A DNA stretch of 55,012 bases from Candidatus Saccharimonadota bacterium (GCA_030529385.1 JAUMWY010000004.1:1-55012); one strand, 5' to 3'; positions 1 through 9,513 are shown, counted from the first letter of the stretch. The notes: generated from the sequence alone by a model not told the origin. Numbers and translations are program-made.

Positions 1-1
1 G

Positions 2-1936
2 AAGATGCTTGAGCGGTTTGGGATTGATCTGACGGAGCGGGCGCGGGCTGGGATGCTTGATCCGGTGGTTGGTCGTGATAAAGAGACGGAGCGGATGATT
101 ACTGTGCTGGGCCGGCGGTCAAAGAATAATCCAGCGTTGATTGGTGAGCCAGGTGTTGGCAAGACGGCGGTGGTTGAAGGGTTGGCGCAGCGGATTGTTC
201 AGGGTAAGGTGCCGGCGTTTTTGACTGGTAAGCGGCTAGTGCAACTAGATTTGACGGCGATGGTGGCGGGCACGAAGTTTCGCGGCCAGTTTGAGGAGCG
301 GCTGCAAAAGGTGTTGGCGGCGGTGCGAAAACACCAAGAGATTATTCTGTTTATTGATGAGCTGCATGTGTTGGTGGGTGCTGGATCGGCCGAAGGATCA
401 ATGGATGCGGCCAATGTTTTAAAGCCAGCCTTAGCGCGCGGTGAAGTGCGGGTGATTGGTGCGACGACGTTTGATGAGTACCGCAAACATATTGAAAAAG
501 ATGCAGCACTGAGCCGGCGATTTCAGGCGGTGAGCGTAGCCGAGCCGACGGCCGAGCAGGCGGTAGCGATGCTTGCGGGGCTGCGACAGCGACTGGCGAC
601 GCATCACCGAGTGCAGATTCCTGAAGAATTATTGCGTCTTAGCGTGGAGTTGAGCCAGCGGTTTGTGATGGATCGGCAGCTGCCAGACAAGGCAATTGAT
701 GTGCTGGATGAGGCGGCGGCGATGGTCAATGCAACGCGGCCAGCAAAAGAATCAAAGCGTGATAAGCTGGCGCGTGATATAAAACGACTGGCCGGGCGGC
801 TTGATGCGGCGATTGAAGCTGAGCAGTATGAGCGGGCGGCGGAGTTGAAGACGCGAATGAAACAGTTGGAGCAGCGGATTGCTGATGAGGCGGACGATGA
901 GGCTACGTATGCGACGCTGACTGAGGATGATGTGCGGCGTGCGGTGGCGGCGATGACTGGCGTGCCGGTGGAGCGGCTGGCGGCTGGTGAGGCGCGGGCT
1001 TTGGCGGGGCTGGAGCGGCGGCTGAATGCAGCGGTATTGGGGCAGCGCGAGGCGGTTGCGGAACTGGCACGGGCGATTCGGCGATCGCGCAGTGGTTTGG
1101 GCCGGGCGGCGGGGCCGATGGGGTCGTTCGTCTTTTTGGGTCCGACTGGCGTTGGTAAAACGGAGTTGGCGCGGGTGCTGGCGCGCGAGGTGTTTGGCGG
1201 CGATAATCACTTGATTAAAATTGACATGAGTGAGCTTGCTGAAAAACATACCGCCAGTCGGCTGGTCGGCGCGCCAGCGGGATATGTGGGGTATGATGAC
1301 GGTGGCAAATTGACTGACAAAGTGCGTCGCCAGCCGTATAGCGTGGTGTTGTTTGACGAGATTGAAAAGGCACATCCGGATGTGTTGAACTTGTTACTGC
1401 AGCTCTTAGAGGATGGGCAATTGACGGATGCGCAGGGGCGAAGTGTTAGTTTTCGTCAGACAATTGTCATTTTGACCAGCAATGTTGGGGCCGAGGCAAT
1501 GATGCGGACGGATGATCTTGGGTTTGGTCGGGCGCGCGCGGCTGAGGCTCAGGATGAGCGTAATGAACGGCAAGCGCGGCAAGCGTTGGAGGGGCTGCTG
1601 AGGCCGGAATTAATTGGTCGGTTTGATGCGGTATTGACCTTTAAGGCGTTGACGCGGCAGGTAGCGGGCAAGATCGTTGATGTGTTGGCGCGGGAGTTGC
1701 ATCGGGCGGTGCAGGCGCAAGGCATGACGCTGGTGTTGAGTCCGAGCGGTAAGCGGTTGGTGCTGGACGAGGGATTTGACGCGCAGCGCGGGGCGCGGGC
1801 GCTGCGCCGGACACTGCAAACGCTGGTGGCGGATCCACTGAGTGATGTGCTGATCACTGGCCGGGCGAAACCAGGGGCGGTCTTGACGGTGCGGGCCGAG
1901 AAGGGGCGGGTAGCGATTGATGTGGCGAATCCGTAG
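2..1936 (+). CDS. clpC: ClpC-type AAA+ unfoldase ATPase (5' partial)
   Basis: ATP-dependent unfoldase subunit that would feed substrates to ClpP (a clpP gene lies at 42734). Two AAA+ modules are visible. The first has Walker A GEPGVGKT at about residue 47 (counting from the Met at base 5) and Walker B LFIDELH near 115. The second has GPTGVGKT near 379 and [10 protein letters not shown] near 448. Between them is a UVR-like coiled segment (residues about 262-290, [21 protein letters not shown]), which is the ClpC rather than ClpA signature. The frame is open to the window edge, and the first visible residues match the stretch that follows the Clp-N domain in ClpC proteins. The true start and Clp-N domain therefore probably lie upstream, although a short form lacking Clp-N cannot be excluded. 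The stop overlaps the next gene by 17 nt, suggesting one transcription unit. Confidence 0.9.
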   Translation, partial: KMLERFGIDLTERARAGMLDPVVGRDKETERMITVLGRRSKNNPALIGEPGVGKTAVVEGLAQRIVQGKVPAFLTGKRLVQLDLTAMVAGTKFRGQFEERLQKVLAAVRKHQEIILFIDELHVLVGAGSAEGSMDAANVLKPALARGEVRVIGATTFDEYRKHIEKDAALSRRFQAVSVAEPTAEQAVAMLAGLRQRLATHHRVQIPEELLRLSVELSQRFVMDRQLPDKAIDVLDEAAAMVNATRPAKESKRDKLARDIKRLAGRLDAAIEAEQYERAAELKTRMKQLEQRIADEADDEATYATLTEDDVRRAVAAMTGVPVERLAAGEARALAGLERRLNAAVLGQREAVAELARAIRRSRSGLGRAAGPMGSFVFLGPTGVGKTELARVLAREVFGGDNHLIKIDMSELAEKHTASRLVGAPAGYVGYDDGGKLTDKVRRQPYSVVLFDEIEKAHPDVLNLLLQLLEDGQLTDAQGRSVSFRQTIVILTSNVGAEAMMRTDDLGFGRARAAEAQDERNERQARQALEGLLRPELIGRFDAVLTFKALTRQVAGKIVDVLARELHRAVQAQGMTLVLSPSGKRLVLDEGFDAQRGARALRRTLQTLVADPLSDVLITGRAKPGAVLTVRAEKGRVAIDVANP

Positions 1937-2897
1937 GGGTATCGCGATTGGTGTCGGCGCGTTGTTGTCTGCCGGCGCGGTTTGGGCGTTGTTGCACCAG
2001 CAGGCAATTCGTGATCAACTGACGGTGTGGCAGTATCAGCCGTCGGCGGCGGTGTCGGCGCTGGCTGATCGGTCGGGCATGTCGGATGGTGGGCGGTTTT
2101 ACTTTTTCGTCACCCGCCCGAGCTTGGAAAATGCCGAGCAATTTAATCAAGAATGTCGGCGCGTGGAGCAGGCGAGCCCAATCCTTGGTTGTTACGATCA
2201 GGCGGCGGACCGGATTCATATTTATAATGTAACGCATCCGGAACTGGATGGTATTAAAGAGGTGACGGCGGCGCATGAGATGTTACATGCGGCGTGGGCG
2301 CGTATGAGTCAGGCAGAGCGGCAGCGGCTTGGCGAGCTGCTAGAAGCGGCGTATCAGCGGGTGAAGACTGATGATTTGGCGGCGCGGATGGCGTACTATG
2401 AGCGAACTCAGCCGGGGTCGCGCGCCAATGAACTGCACTCAATTGTAGGGACGGAGATTGCTGATGTGGGTCATGAGCTGGAGCAGCATTATCAGCAGTT
2501 TTTCAGTAATCGTCAAGCAGTGGTTGGTCTGCATGCGGCCTATCATCAGCGATTTACTACTATGCAACGTGAGGCGGAACGAATCAGTGGTGAGCTAGAC
2601 GGGCGGCGTACGGCCATTGAGCAGCGTAGCGCGCAGTATGCGGCTGGCGTGGCGGTGTTTAACAATCAGGCTGCGGTATTCAATGATCGGGCGGCGCGCG
2701 GTGATTTTGTGTCACAGGCGGCGTTTCAGGCGGAGCGGGCGCGGTTGGTGCAACAAAGTCGGGAGTTGTCAACGGAGCGGCGGGCGATTGAAACGGCGGT
2801 GGCTGAGTATAATCAACAGGTTGAAAAGCTTTATGCGCTGGGGCAAAAAATCCAGTCACTGCAGCAGCAGTTGGATAGTCATCAGGAGGTAGAATAA
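1920..2897 (+). CDS. Membrane-anchored HExxH putative metallopeptidase with coiled coil
   Basis: No family recognised with certainty. The 325-residue product has a basic N-terminus and one membrane segment (about residues 7-25), then an extracytoplasmic region containing AAHEMLHAAW. The HExxH motif at residues 119-123 is typical of zinc metallopeptidases. A downstream ELHSIVGTE stretch could supply a third ligand. The C-terminal third is rich in Q, E, A and R with heptad-like spacing and is probably coiled coil. ATG at 1920 is preferred over the adjoining TTG at 1917. The gene overlaps clpC by 17 nt and its stop shares one base with the radA start (TAATG), so the three are likely co-transcribed. 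Function is inferred only from the zinc-binding motif and topology: a surface or envelope protease, possibly degenerate. Confidence 0.75.
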   Translation: MWRIRRGIAIGVGALLSAGAVWALLHQQAIRDQLTVWQYQPSAAVSALADRSGMSDGGRFYFFVTRPSLENAEQFNQECRRVEQASPILGCYDQAADRIHIYNVTHPELDGIKEVTAAHEMLHAAWARMSQAERQRLGELLEAAYQRVKTDDLAARMAYYERTQPGSRANELHSIVGTEIADVGHELEQHYQQFFSNRQAVVGLHAAYHQRFTTMQREAERISGELDGRRTAIEQRSAQYAAGVAVFNNQAAVFNDRAARGDFVSQAAFQAERARLVQQSRELSTERRAIETAVAEYNQQVEKLYALGQKIQSLQQQLDSHQEVE

Positions 2898-4246
2898 TGG
2901 TAAAGGCACGCAGTCAATTCATCTGTCAGCAGTGTGCGGCCAGTTTTCCAAAGTGGACGGGCAAATGCGAAAATTGCGGCGAGTGGAATTCGCTAGTGGA
3001 ACAAGCGCCGGTTGAAAAGGGCGCTTCGGCGGTGGCGCGTAGTGCTGGCAAGGGCATGGCGCTAAAAGGTCTGCGACTGAGTGAAGCGGCGACCGAGACG
3101 GTGGCAGCGCGATTGACGACAGGTATTGGCGACCTCGATACGGTGTTGGGCGGCGGGTTTTTGCCGGGTGGCGTGGTGCTGGTGGCGGGCCAGCCAGGGA
3201 TTGGTAAAAGTACCCTGCTGGCGCAAGTGTCGGCGTTCGTCGGACGCGATCATCAAGTACTCTATGTCAGCGGCGAAGAGTCGGTGTCGCAAGTGAAATT
3301 GCGGGCGGAGCGGCTGGGTGCGGCTCATGCCAAGGGTTTGCAACTGGCGTCGTCTAGCAGCGCCGAGGATATCGCTGCCTCCATTCAAACTGGCCAGTAC
3401 GAACTGGTGGTGGTGGACTCCATTCAAACGCTCTCCTTGGCGGAAATTAGTTCGGCGCCCGGCTCAGTGTCGCAGATTACCAATTCGTCCAATGTCATCA
3501 TTCGCGCCGCCAAGGCGGCGGGCACGGCGGTGATTTTGGTGGGTCACGTCACCAAGGAAGGCTCTATTGCTGGGCCGAAAGTACTGGAGCATTTGGTGGA
3601 TGTGGTGCTGAATTTTGAGGGCGATCGTTACGGCGGGTTTCGGGTAGTGCGGGCGCAGAAAAATCGCTATGGCTCAACCAATGAAGCGGCGATTTTTGAA
3701 ATGGATGAGTCGGGTCTACGCATCGTGGCCAATCCGTCGGCGGCGCTGCTGGCCGAGCGGCAAAACCTCGATGGCTCCATCGTCTTGGCGACCATGGAGG
3801 GCGCGCGGCCGTTACTGGTGGAAATTCAGGCGCTGGTCAATCCGACGAATTTCGGCTACCCGAAGCGTGCGGCTAGTGGTTTTGACCTGAATCGTCTCAA
3901 TCTGTTGGTGGCGGTGCTGGAAAAGCGTACCAAACTCAATTTGGCCGACAAAGATATTTATATTAACGTAGTGGGCGGGTTGAGGCTGAGTGATCCAGCG
4001 GCCGATTTGGCGGTGGCTATGGCCATTGCTTCAGCCTCGGCTGGTCGCAAATTAAGCGACGAAGCCGTGGTGTTTGGCGAAGTGGGCTTGGGTGGTGAAG
4101 TGCGCTCGGCGACGCAGTGGCACGCTCGCATTAAGGAGGCTAAGAAGCTGGGCTTTACCTTTGCCATTGCCCCCAAAACACACAAAGATCCATTTGTCAG
4201 AGGTGTGGCGGACATGCGTCAGGCACTGATTGACTATTTACAATAA
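2897..4246 (+). CDS. radA: DNA repair protein RadA/Sms
   Basis: RecA-family ATPase that promotes branch migration of recombination intermediates. All expected parts are present in order. The N-terminal C4 zinc finger has Cys10, Cys13, Cys24 and Cys27. Walker A is GQPGIGKST at 98-106, and the RadA-specific motif reads KNRYG at 255-259 (usually KNRFG; Y for F is conservative). A Lon-protease-like C-terminal domain (about 290-449) contains DIYINVVGGLRL. Length, 449 aa, is normal for the family. The start is fixed by an AGGAGGT ribosome-binding site at 2884-2890. The intact zinc finger is worth noting because RpoC in the same window has lost its zinc cysteines. Confidence 0.97.
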   Translation: MVKARSQFICQQCAASFPKWTGKCENCGEWNSLVEQAPVEKGASAVARSAGKGMALKGLRLSEAATETVAARLTTGIGDLDTVLGGGFLPGGVVLVAGQPGIGKSTLLAQVSAFVGRDHQVLYVSGEESVSQVKLRAERLGAAHAKGLQLASSSSAEDIAASIQTGQYELVVVDSIQTLSLAEISSAPGSVSQITNSSNVIIRAAKAAGTAVILVGHVTKEGSIAGPKVLEHLVDVVLNFEGDRYGGFRVVRAQKNRYGSTNEAAIFEMDESGLRIVANPSAALLAERQNLDGSIVLATMEGARPLLVEIQALVNPTNFGYPKRAASGFDLNRLNLLVAVLEKRTKLNLADKDIYINVVGGLRLSDPAADLAVAMAIASASAGRKLSDEAVVFGEVGLGGEVRSATQWHARIKEAKKLGFTFAIAPKTHKDPFVRGVADMRQALIDYLQ

Positions 4247-4258
4247 TAATGTTATAAT
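4230..4258 (+). promoter_or_regulatory. Promoter for the PIN/TRAM gene
   Basis: TTGACT (4230-4235) and a perfect TATAAT (4253-4258) are separated by 17 nt. The -35 box lies in the last codons of radA. Predicted transcription start is about 4265, giving a leader of roughly 15 nt before the ATG at 4280. Confidence 0.75.
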
Positions 4259-4279
4259 AAAAAGATAGGTATTATTTCT

Positions 4280-5299
4280 ATGGACAATACATTACAACTG
4301 ATTATCATAGTGATGTTGCTGGGTATTATGGCGGAGATTTATTTGCTGATGAAGCCGCCGCGCCGCGAGTTTGGTAGTGGGCCGAGTATGCTGGTTGATA
4401 CTTCGGTGCTGATGGACGGCCGAGTGGTGGATCTGGCGAAAACTGGCTTTTTGCTGGGCCAGGTTATTGTGCCGCGTAGTGTGCTGGGCGAACTACAGCT
4501 GTTGGCTGATGGTTCGGACCACGCCAAGCGTGAGCGAGCCCGGTTCGGCATGGATGCGATGAAGGAGCTGAAAGATGTGATGGGCAAGTCGTTTACGCTA
4601 CTGGATGACGCACGGCGGATTCCGGAGGGCGTGGATAATCGCTTGCTGCAACTGGCGCGACAGACGGGCGCGGCGATCTTGACCATTGATTATAATCTGA
4701 ATAAGGTGGCGCAGGTTGAGGGGATTAAGATTCTTAACATTAATGAACTCGCCAAGGGTCTGCGTATGAGTCATTTGCCGGGCGATGAACTGGAATTGGA
4801 GCTGACGCAAAAGGGTCAGGATAGCCATCAGGCGGTTGGGTACTTGTCCGACGGCACCATGGTGGTGGTAGAGCAGGCGAAGAAGTATATTGGGCAGACT
4901 AAGCGTGTGGAGATTATTCGTAGTTTGCAGACTGATGCTGGTAAGATGATGTTTGCTAAGCTGGTAGAAGTAAAGGGCGTGGAGGCGGCGCGACAGGCTG
5001 CACCAGTCCAGGCGGTAAAGCAGCGGTCATCGGGGTGTAAGCCGGCGGCTCGCGGGGCGGAGGATAAGACTTCTGCGACAGCATCAAAGTCAACAGTGCG
5101 CACAGCAGCTGGGTCGTCGGCGTCCACAGCGAAACAGGCGGCGGTTAAGTCATCTGCGGCCGACAAATCAGCGACAACAAAGCGCCAAGTATCACGGCAA
5201 AAGCCCGCTGCCAGGCAGACCGCCGCAATGCGCACTCGTCGCCCGCGCACTTCGGCGCAGCGAGAGGCTGATTTGGTGCGGTTGGCAAATGGTGAATAG
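4280..5299 (+). CDS. PIN/TRAM-domain membrane protein (YacL-like)
   Basis: Probable membrane-anchored PIN-fold nuclease with a TRAM RNA-binding domain, like the YacL/PilT-N group. One membrane helix spans about residues 5-24. The PIN domain follows, with acidic residues in LVDTSVLMDGRVVDL (about 38-52) and LTIDYNLNKVAQ. The TRAM-like beta region covers about 165-235 (ELELTQKGQDSHQAVGYLSDGTMVVVEQA). The last roughly 100 residues are a low-complexity A/S/T/K/R tail with about 25 basic residues, absent from typical YacL proteins, probably disordered and possibly nucleic-acid binding. RNA cleavage is known or assumed for the family; the substrate here is unknown. It has its own promoter inside radA and ends at a terminator shared with rsmD. 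Confidence 0.85.
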   Translation: MDNTLQLIIIVMLLGIMAEIYLLMKPPRREFGSGPSMLVDTSVLMDGRVVDLAKTGFLLGQVIVPRSVLGELQLLADGSDHAKRERARFGMDAMKELKDVMGKSFTLLDDARRIPEGVDNRLLQLARQTGAAILTIDYNLNKVAQVEGIKILNINELAKGLRMSHLPGDELELELTQKGQDSHQAVGYLSDGTMVVVEQAKKYIGQTKRVEIIRSLQTDAGKMMFAKLVEVKGVEAARQAAPVQAVKQRSSGCKPAARGAEDKTSATASKSTVRTAAGSSASTAKQAAVKSSAADKSATTKRQVSRQKPAARQTAAMRTRRPRTSAQREADLVRLANGE

Positions 5300-5316
5300 G
5301 AGGTGGTATTATTATC

Positions 5317-5345
5317 AAAAATCCTGACTCGTATCAGGATTTTTT
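5317..5345. terminator. Bidirectional terminator between PIN/TRAM gene and rsmD
   Basis: The arms ATCCTGA (5321-5327) and TCAGGAT (5334-5340) are flanked by an A run on the left and a T run on the right. The hairpin therefore has a U tract in either direction and can serve both convergent units. Confidence 0.85.
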
Positions 5346-5359
5346 ATGCAGAGTTTCAA

Positions 5360-5905
5360 TTATTTCTCTCGTAGGAACCGGGTGAGGTGCGCACCTCCGT
5401 AACTACGATTGTCCACCACAACAATTCCGTTTTGAATTGGCACCTCACCTATTCCTGGATGTGATAATAGCATAATTCCACCCACTTTGAGTAGCCCCAT
5501 GAGTCGCTTAACTGTGGAAAACTGCGGTTGATGATAGGGTGGATCAGCAAAAATAATGTCAAACTCCTCTGTTGCGCTCATGCTTTCCAGCCAATTAACT
5601 ATCGTAGTTTTTATTACAACAGATTGCTTCTCTGCGCCCAGCAGTGCAATATTATCGGCGATAACTTTTTGGGCTACGCGATTGCGTTCGACGAAGGTCG
5701 CCGAATCAGCGCCTCGGCTCAACGCCTCCAAGCCAACCGCGCCCGAGCCAGCAAAGGCATCCAGTACTCGCGCCCCAACCACTGCTTCGCCTAGTGAATT
5801 AAACATCGCTGAACGGACTCGCTCACCCATTGGGTGCGTCGCACTTCCTGGCGGCGTTTGTAAGAATCTCCCGCCGTATTGACCGGAGATGACTCTAACG
5901 CGCAT
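5360..5905 (-). CDS. rsmD: 16S rRNA (guanine(966)-N2)-methyltransferase RsmD
   Basis: SAM-dependent methyltransferase expected to modify G966 of 16S rRNA during small-subunit assembly. The 181-residue product shows the N-terminal MRVRVISGQYGGR motif, RVRSAMFNSL, the SAM-binding motif VLDAFAGSGAVGLEALSRGA (about 46-65) and the catalytic motif IFADPPYHQP (about 118-127), which is the N2-guanine/N6-adenine DPPY signature. Length is usual for RsmD. It is the last gene of the tyrS-recG operon and its ATG overlaps the preceding gene's 3' end by 11 nt. Confidence 0.95.
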   Translation of the reverse strand: MRVRVISGQYGGRFLQTPPGSATHPMGERVRSAMFNSLGEAVVGARVLDAFAGSGAVGLEALSRGADSATFVERNRVAQKVIADNIALLGAEKQSVVIKTTIVNWLESMSATEEFDIIFADPPYHQPQFSTVKRLMGLLKVGGIMLLSHPGIGEVPIQNGIVVVDNRSYGGAHLTRFLREK

Positions 5906-6716
5906 GCTCAGCCTCCTCAGCCTGCCATATGGCGCTCAGCCAGCCTAAGGCAACAGCGCGAATAATCAGGGGCATCAGGACGGTGTTTGTCTGACGAGCC
6001 AGCTCAGTCGTCCAGCCAAGCTCGGCAAACTTCTCATACATCCGCAGTTCCGCCACCTGATGCACTGCGCCGACATACCAAGTCCGAAATCCATCTTCCT
6101 GGCATGCCTGTATATCACTATGAATCGGCATCCCCCTGCGGAATCGTTGATACGGCACCACACTCGCTACGCCAGCCTCAAACGCCACATGCATCGTCAT
6201 CGCGCCTTTTGCACCCCAAAATTCCCAGTTATTGCGTACCTTCTGTCGTAGCGTATCACCGGGCATGACATTCTTTTTCAGGATACTGGTGCGAGTGTCC
6301 ATCCCTTCACCGCGCAGCTCCTCAAGCTTTGCCTCTAATGGAAAATGATGCGCCGGAGTGAGGCCGTCAGTAATCGCATGTGCCATCCAGGCCGCCTCAA
6401 ACGCCGCTCGTTCATGATTTTTCTCCGCCAAGGCCGCCGCTAAATTCGCAAGATGCTGATCAATCATATCAAGCAGCTGCACATCATTCGCGTCGTGTGG
6501 ATCAATAAAATGCCACGGCTCATCAACGGCTGGACTTTTGCGCTTGATACCATCTGGCCCATTGTTGCCCTCAAAGTGCAGAATTTGCTTGGCTGTTGGA
6601 AAATCACACCATGCTGGCAGCAGTGGTGCTATATGCCGCCTCGCTACGCGATCAATTTTCTGATGCACTCCCATCAGGTTGCCAGATTTGCTATGAAATG
6701 TCGTCCCTGAATACAT
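5895..6716 (-). CDS. Zinc phospholipase C / S1-P1 nuclease-like protein
   Basis: Not recognised as a named gene, but it carries the ligand pattern of the phospholipase C/P1 nuclease fold. HAITDGLTPAHH gives H-x3-D-x5-H, the same spacing as His116, Asp120 and His126 in P1 nuclease. It is preceded by WHFID and followed by MHVAFE, matching the later H-x3-D/E zinc pair. Length (273 aa) is also close to P1 nuclease. Unlike secreted family members it has no signal peptide, so it appears cytoplasmic. It begins 1 nt after the recG stop and overlaps rsmD by 11 nt, so it is made with repair and rRNA-modification genes, which favours a nucleic-acid or phosphoester role. The start may be Met15 rather than Met1. 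Assignment rests on motif spacing only. Confidence 0.7.
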   Translation of the reverse strand: MYSGTTFHSKSGNLMGVHQKIDRVARRHIAPLLPAWCDFPTAKQILHFEGNNGPDGIKRKSPAVDEPWHFIDPHDANDVQLLDMIDQHLANLAAALAEKNHERAAFEAAWMAHAITDGLTPAHHFPLEAKLEELRGEGMDTRTSILKKNVMPGDTLRQKVRNNWEFWGAKGAMTMHVAFEAGVASVVPYQRFRRGMPIHSDIQACQEDGFRTWYVGAVHQVAELRMYEKFAELGWTTELARQTNTVLMPLIIRAVALGWLSAIWQAEEAEHAR

Positions 6717-6717
6717 A

Positions 6718-8757
6718 TTAGTTTAAAGTCGTTAATCGTTGATAGCGGCCAACACGACGGGCCAACTGTTGATATTGTAACAAATCTTGTCCACTAGTCA
6801 CAAAGCGCTCGGCTTCCTGCTGCGCCCGGGCGATGAGTTTGGTGTCAGCCAAGGTAGCGATTTGCAGATTGAGAGCGCCGTGCTGGGCGCGGCCGTAAAT
6901 TTCGCCGGGACCGCGCAGTTTCAAGTCAACTTCAGCTAGGTAAAAGCCGTCCTGTGAGCGCTCAATTTCCCTTAGTCGCTGCGATGGTTTATCATGCCCA
7001 GTCATTAGCAAATGGCAGTAGCTCTGATGTTGGCCGCGACCAACGCGCCCACGCAATTGGTGCAGCTGACTCAAACCAAAGTGATCAGCGTTTTTGATCA
7101 GCATGACGGTGGCGTTCGGCACATTGACGCCGACCTCAACCACAGTGGTGGAAACGAGGATATCGAGGTCGCCATCAGCAAACTGGCGCATCACCTGATC
7201 TTTGTCCTCGGCCGATAATTTACCGTGCAGCAGCCCGACGCGGCGGTGACGAAAGACGGATTTTGATAAATGCGCGAATTCAGCCTCCACCGACGCTTTG
7301 TCATTGTCGGGATTGTCGTCAATTAACGGGCAGATGATGTAGGCCTGGCGGCCTTGCGTCAGTTCAGCGTCAATCGCTTCGTATAATTTCGGCAGCGAGG
7401 TTGGCGACCATATTTTGGTGGCAATTGGTTTGCGCCCAGCCGGCAGCTCGTCCAGTACCGACACCTCCAGCTCACCATACAGCGTCAGCGCCAAGCTACG
7501 CGGAATCGGCGTGGCGGTCATGCTCAGCAGGTGCGGCAAGTGCTCCGATTTATCCAGTAAGGCCTGGCGCTGTTTGACACCAAAGCGGTGCTGCTCGTCA
7601 ATCACCGCAAAACCCAGACGGTGATACTCAACGCCCTGCTGAATCAACGCATGAGTGCCGACGATCACGTCAATCTCCCCCGCGCTCAGCTGTTCAAGCA
7701 GCGTCTGGCGCGCCTTGCCTTTGACTGAGCCAGTTAGTAGCGCCACGTTGACGCCTAGCGGCTGAAGGAACGCCGACAGCGTCTCGGCGTGCTGAGCTGC
7801 CAAAATCTCCGTCGGCGCCATGATGGCCGTCTGAAAGCCGCCTTGAGCCGCCTGAGCAGCGGCCAGCCCCGCCACCACCGTCTTGCCCGAGCCAACATCG
7901 CCCTGCAGCAGGCGGTTCATCGGGTGCTGCCGCTCAAAATCCTGCAGAACCTGCCAAGCAGCCCGCTTCTGCGCTCCTGTCAGCGCAAAGGGTAGGGCGT
8001 CAACAAACCGCTTGACTGTCGGCTGATCAAACTGAATCTGCCAGCCACTGAGGCGCGTCTGCTCCTGCTTGTTATACTGCGCCGCCAGCAGCATCTCAAA
8101 CAATTCCTCAAACGCCAGCCGCTCCCGGCCGCGCGCTACTTCTTCCTGCGAGGCGGGGTAGTGCAGCATGCACACCGCCTCGGCGCGTGACGCCAGCTTT
8201 TGGCGCTGGACAATCTCTAGCGGCAGGGTTTCGGGCAAAAACTGCATCAGTGGTCGCAGCTGTTTCATCATTTCATGCAGGGCGCGCGGCCGCAGTCCCT
8301 TGACGGCGCGGTATACCGGCGTGATGGCGCTGGACGATTGTTTATCTGCTAGTGCTTCAGTTGCTTGCTCGACCGATGGATTGCTAATTTGATACTGATT
8401 GCGACTCAGGCCAAAATCACCCGAAAACAAAAACTCACCGCCACCTGACAGCTGCGCCTCGCGATACGGCTGATTGAACCAAATGGCCTTGACCTTGCCC
8501 GATTCATCCGCCAAAGTCGCTGTCGTCAGTCGCAAGCCTCGCCGCACGATGCGTGTTGAAATTGCCTCGCAGCGCGCCCGGATCACTACCTTGCCGGGCG
8601 TCAGGTCGGTGATACGCACCGCATGCGAATAATCATCATAACGCCGCGGCAAAAAACCCAGCGCGTCCTCAACCGTGCTTAGTCCCGCCGCCGCTAAAGC
8701 CTCGGCTGTTTTCGGGCCGACGCCTTTGATAACAGAAAGCGAAGTGGTCAGCTTCAT
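6718..8757 (-). CDS. recG: ATP-dependent DNA helicase RecG
   Basis: Superfamily 2 helicase that regresses stalled replication forks and resolves branched DNA. The 679-aa product starts with a helix-hairpin-helix-like segment (VIKGVGPKTAEALAAAG). The wedge/OB domain follows (about 50-150). The helicase core has Walker A GDVGSGKT near 290, DEQH near 386 in DEQHRFGVKQRQALL, and the TATPIPRSLALTLYGEL motif III. The C-terminal lobe includes TTVVEVGVNVPNA and the QLRGRVGRG motif VI. Length is normal. The ATG directly abuts the stop of the upstream HAD gene (TAAATG). Confidence 0.97.
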   Translation of the reverse strand: MKLTTSLSVIKGVGPKTAEALAAAGLSTVEDALGFLPRRYDDYSHAVRITDLTPGKVVIRARCEAISTRIVRRGLRLTTATLADESGKVKAIWFNQPYREAQLSGGGEFLFSGDFGLSRNQYQISNPSVEQATEALADKQSSSAITPVYRAVKGLRPRALHEMMKQLRPLMQFLPETLPLEIVQRQKLASRAEAVCMLHYPASQEEVARGRERLAFEELFEMLLAAQYNKQEQTRLSGWQIQFDQPTVKRFVDALPFALTGAQKRAAWQVLQDFERQHPMNRLLQGDVGSGKTVVAGLAAAQAAQGGFQTAIMAPTEILAAQHAETLSAFLQPLGVNVALLTGSVKGKARQTLLEQLSAGEIDVIVGTHALIQQGVEYHRLGFAVIDEQHRFGVKQRQALLDKSEHLPHLLSMTATPIPRSLALTLYGELEVSVLDELPAGRKPIATKIWSPTSLPKLYEAIDAELTQGRQAYIICPLIDDNPDNDKASVEAEFAHLSKSVFRHRRVGLLHGKLSAEDKDQVMRQFADGDLDILVSTTVVEVGVNVPNATVMLIKNADHFGLSQLHQLRGRVGRGQHQSYCHLLMTGHDKPSQRLREIERSQDGFYLAEVDLKLRGPGEIYGRAQHGALNLQIATLADTKLIARAQQEAERFVTSGQDLLQYQQLARRVGRYQRLTTLN

Positions 8758-9513
8758 TTACGAAACGGCATTAATTCCTTCAAGTGCGTAGGCGGTGTCT
8801 TCCCAGCCATCAACTGCAATCGAATCAACGCCCATCGCCTTCACGGGATAATCATTGCCGCCCTCTTCAAGCTTATCGCCAAAGAACAGCACCTCATCCT
8901 TCGTCCAGCCATTTAGCTCGATTAGTTTATTGATCCCATAGGCCTTATCAATGCCCGGCAGGGTAATATCAGTGCTAGTCGTACCGCCAATGCGCACCTC
9001 AAGCCCTGGCAACTTCGCCGCTACTTTGTCGCGATACACTGGTCGGATATCCTTATATTTTTCAGCCCACGCATACTTATCTTCTGGCGTCGCCCGTTGT
9101 CCCAGTGCCGACATGGTAATTTGGCTGTAGCGATCCTCGATAATCTCGCCCGCTGGATTGTCACACCAAATGCCCATTTCCTTCGCCGTTTCCTCGAGCG
9201 CCGTCATAATCTGCGCCTTCTGCTCATCCGACAAATCGTTGGCGTACTGCATAGCCCACTCATTCGTCGCAACATCAAACCGATAATAGCGCGTACCGCA
9301 AGTCGGCATAGCGTGAAATTTTTCTAGCAGCTCTGGCGCGACGTTCAACCGATTAATCACCTGCTTCTTAATCTGCGCAAAGGTACCGCCAGTAATCACA
9401 CAGACCTCATACTTTTCAAGCAGTCGCCCCAGCGCCGCCGCCATGCGGTCGCTAATCGGTGACTTGGTAATCGCTAGCGTATCATCCAAATCAAAACTAA
9501 TAACTTTCTTCAT
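8758..9513 (-). CDS. HAD-IIB hydrolase, phosphomannomutase-like
   Basis: HAD-superfamily phosphotransferase or phosphatase resembling eukaryotic-type phosphomannomutase. The catalytic motif FDLDDTLA puts the nucleophile at Asp8 and the acid/base at Asp10. The C-terminal motif FFGDKLEEGGNDYPVKAMG matches the PMM signature GDKTxxGGND. The internal alpha/beta cap (about 85-190) is type IIB. Length, 251 aa, equals PMM. It may interconvert mannose-1- and mannose-6-phosphate for surface glycans or act as a sugar phosphatase; the sequence alone does not decide. It starts one base after the tyrS stop with an AAGGAGA ribosome-binding site inside tyrS. Confidence 0.85.
   Translation of the reverse strand: MKKVISFDLDDTLAITKSPISDRMAAALGRLLEKYEVCVITGGTFAQIKKQVINRLNVAPELLEKFHAMPTCGTRYYRFDVATNEWAMQYANDLSDEQKAQIMTALEETAKEMGIWCDNPAGEIIEDRYSQITMSALGQRATPEDKYAWAEKYKDIRPVYRDKVAAKLPGLEVRIGGTTSTDITLPGIDKAYGINKLIELNGWTKDEVLFFGDKLEEGGNDYPVKAMGVDSIAVDGWEDTAYALEGINAVS

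Noticed and set aside
752-1375. 207-codon open frame on the minus strand opposite clpC
   Set aside because: It lies entirely opposite a well-defined AAA+ gene, has low-complexity R/H/P-rich content, and no promoter or ribosome-binding site. It is a shadow frame of GC-biased coding sequence.
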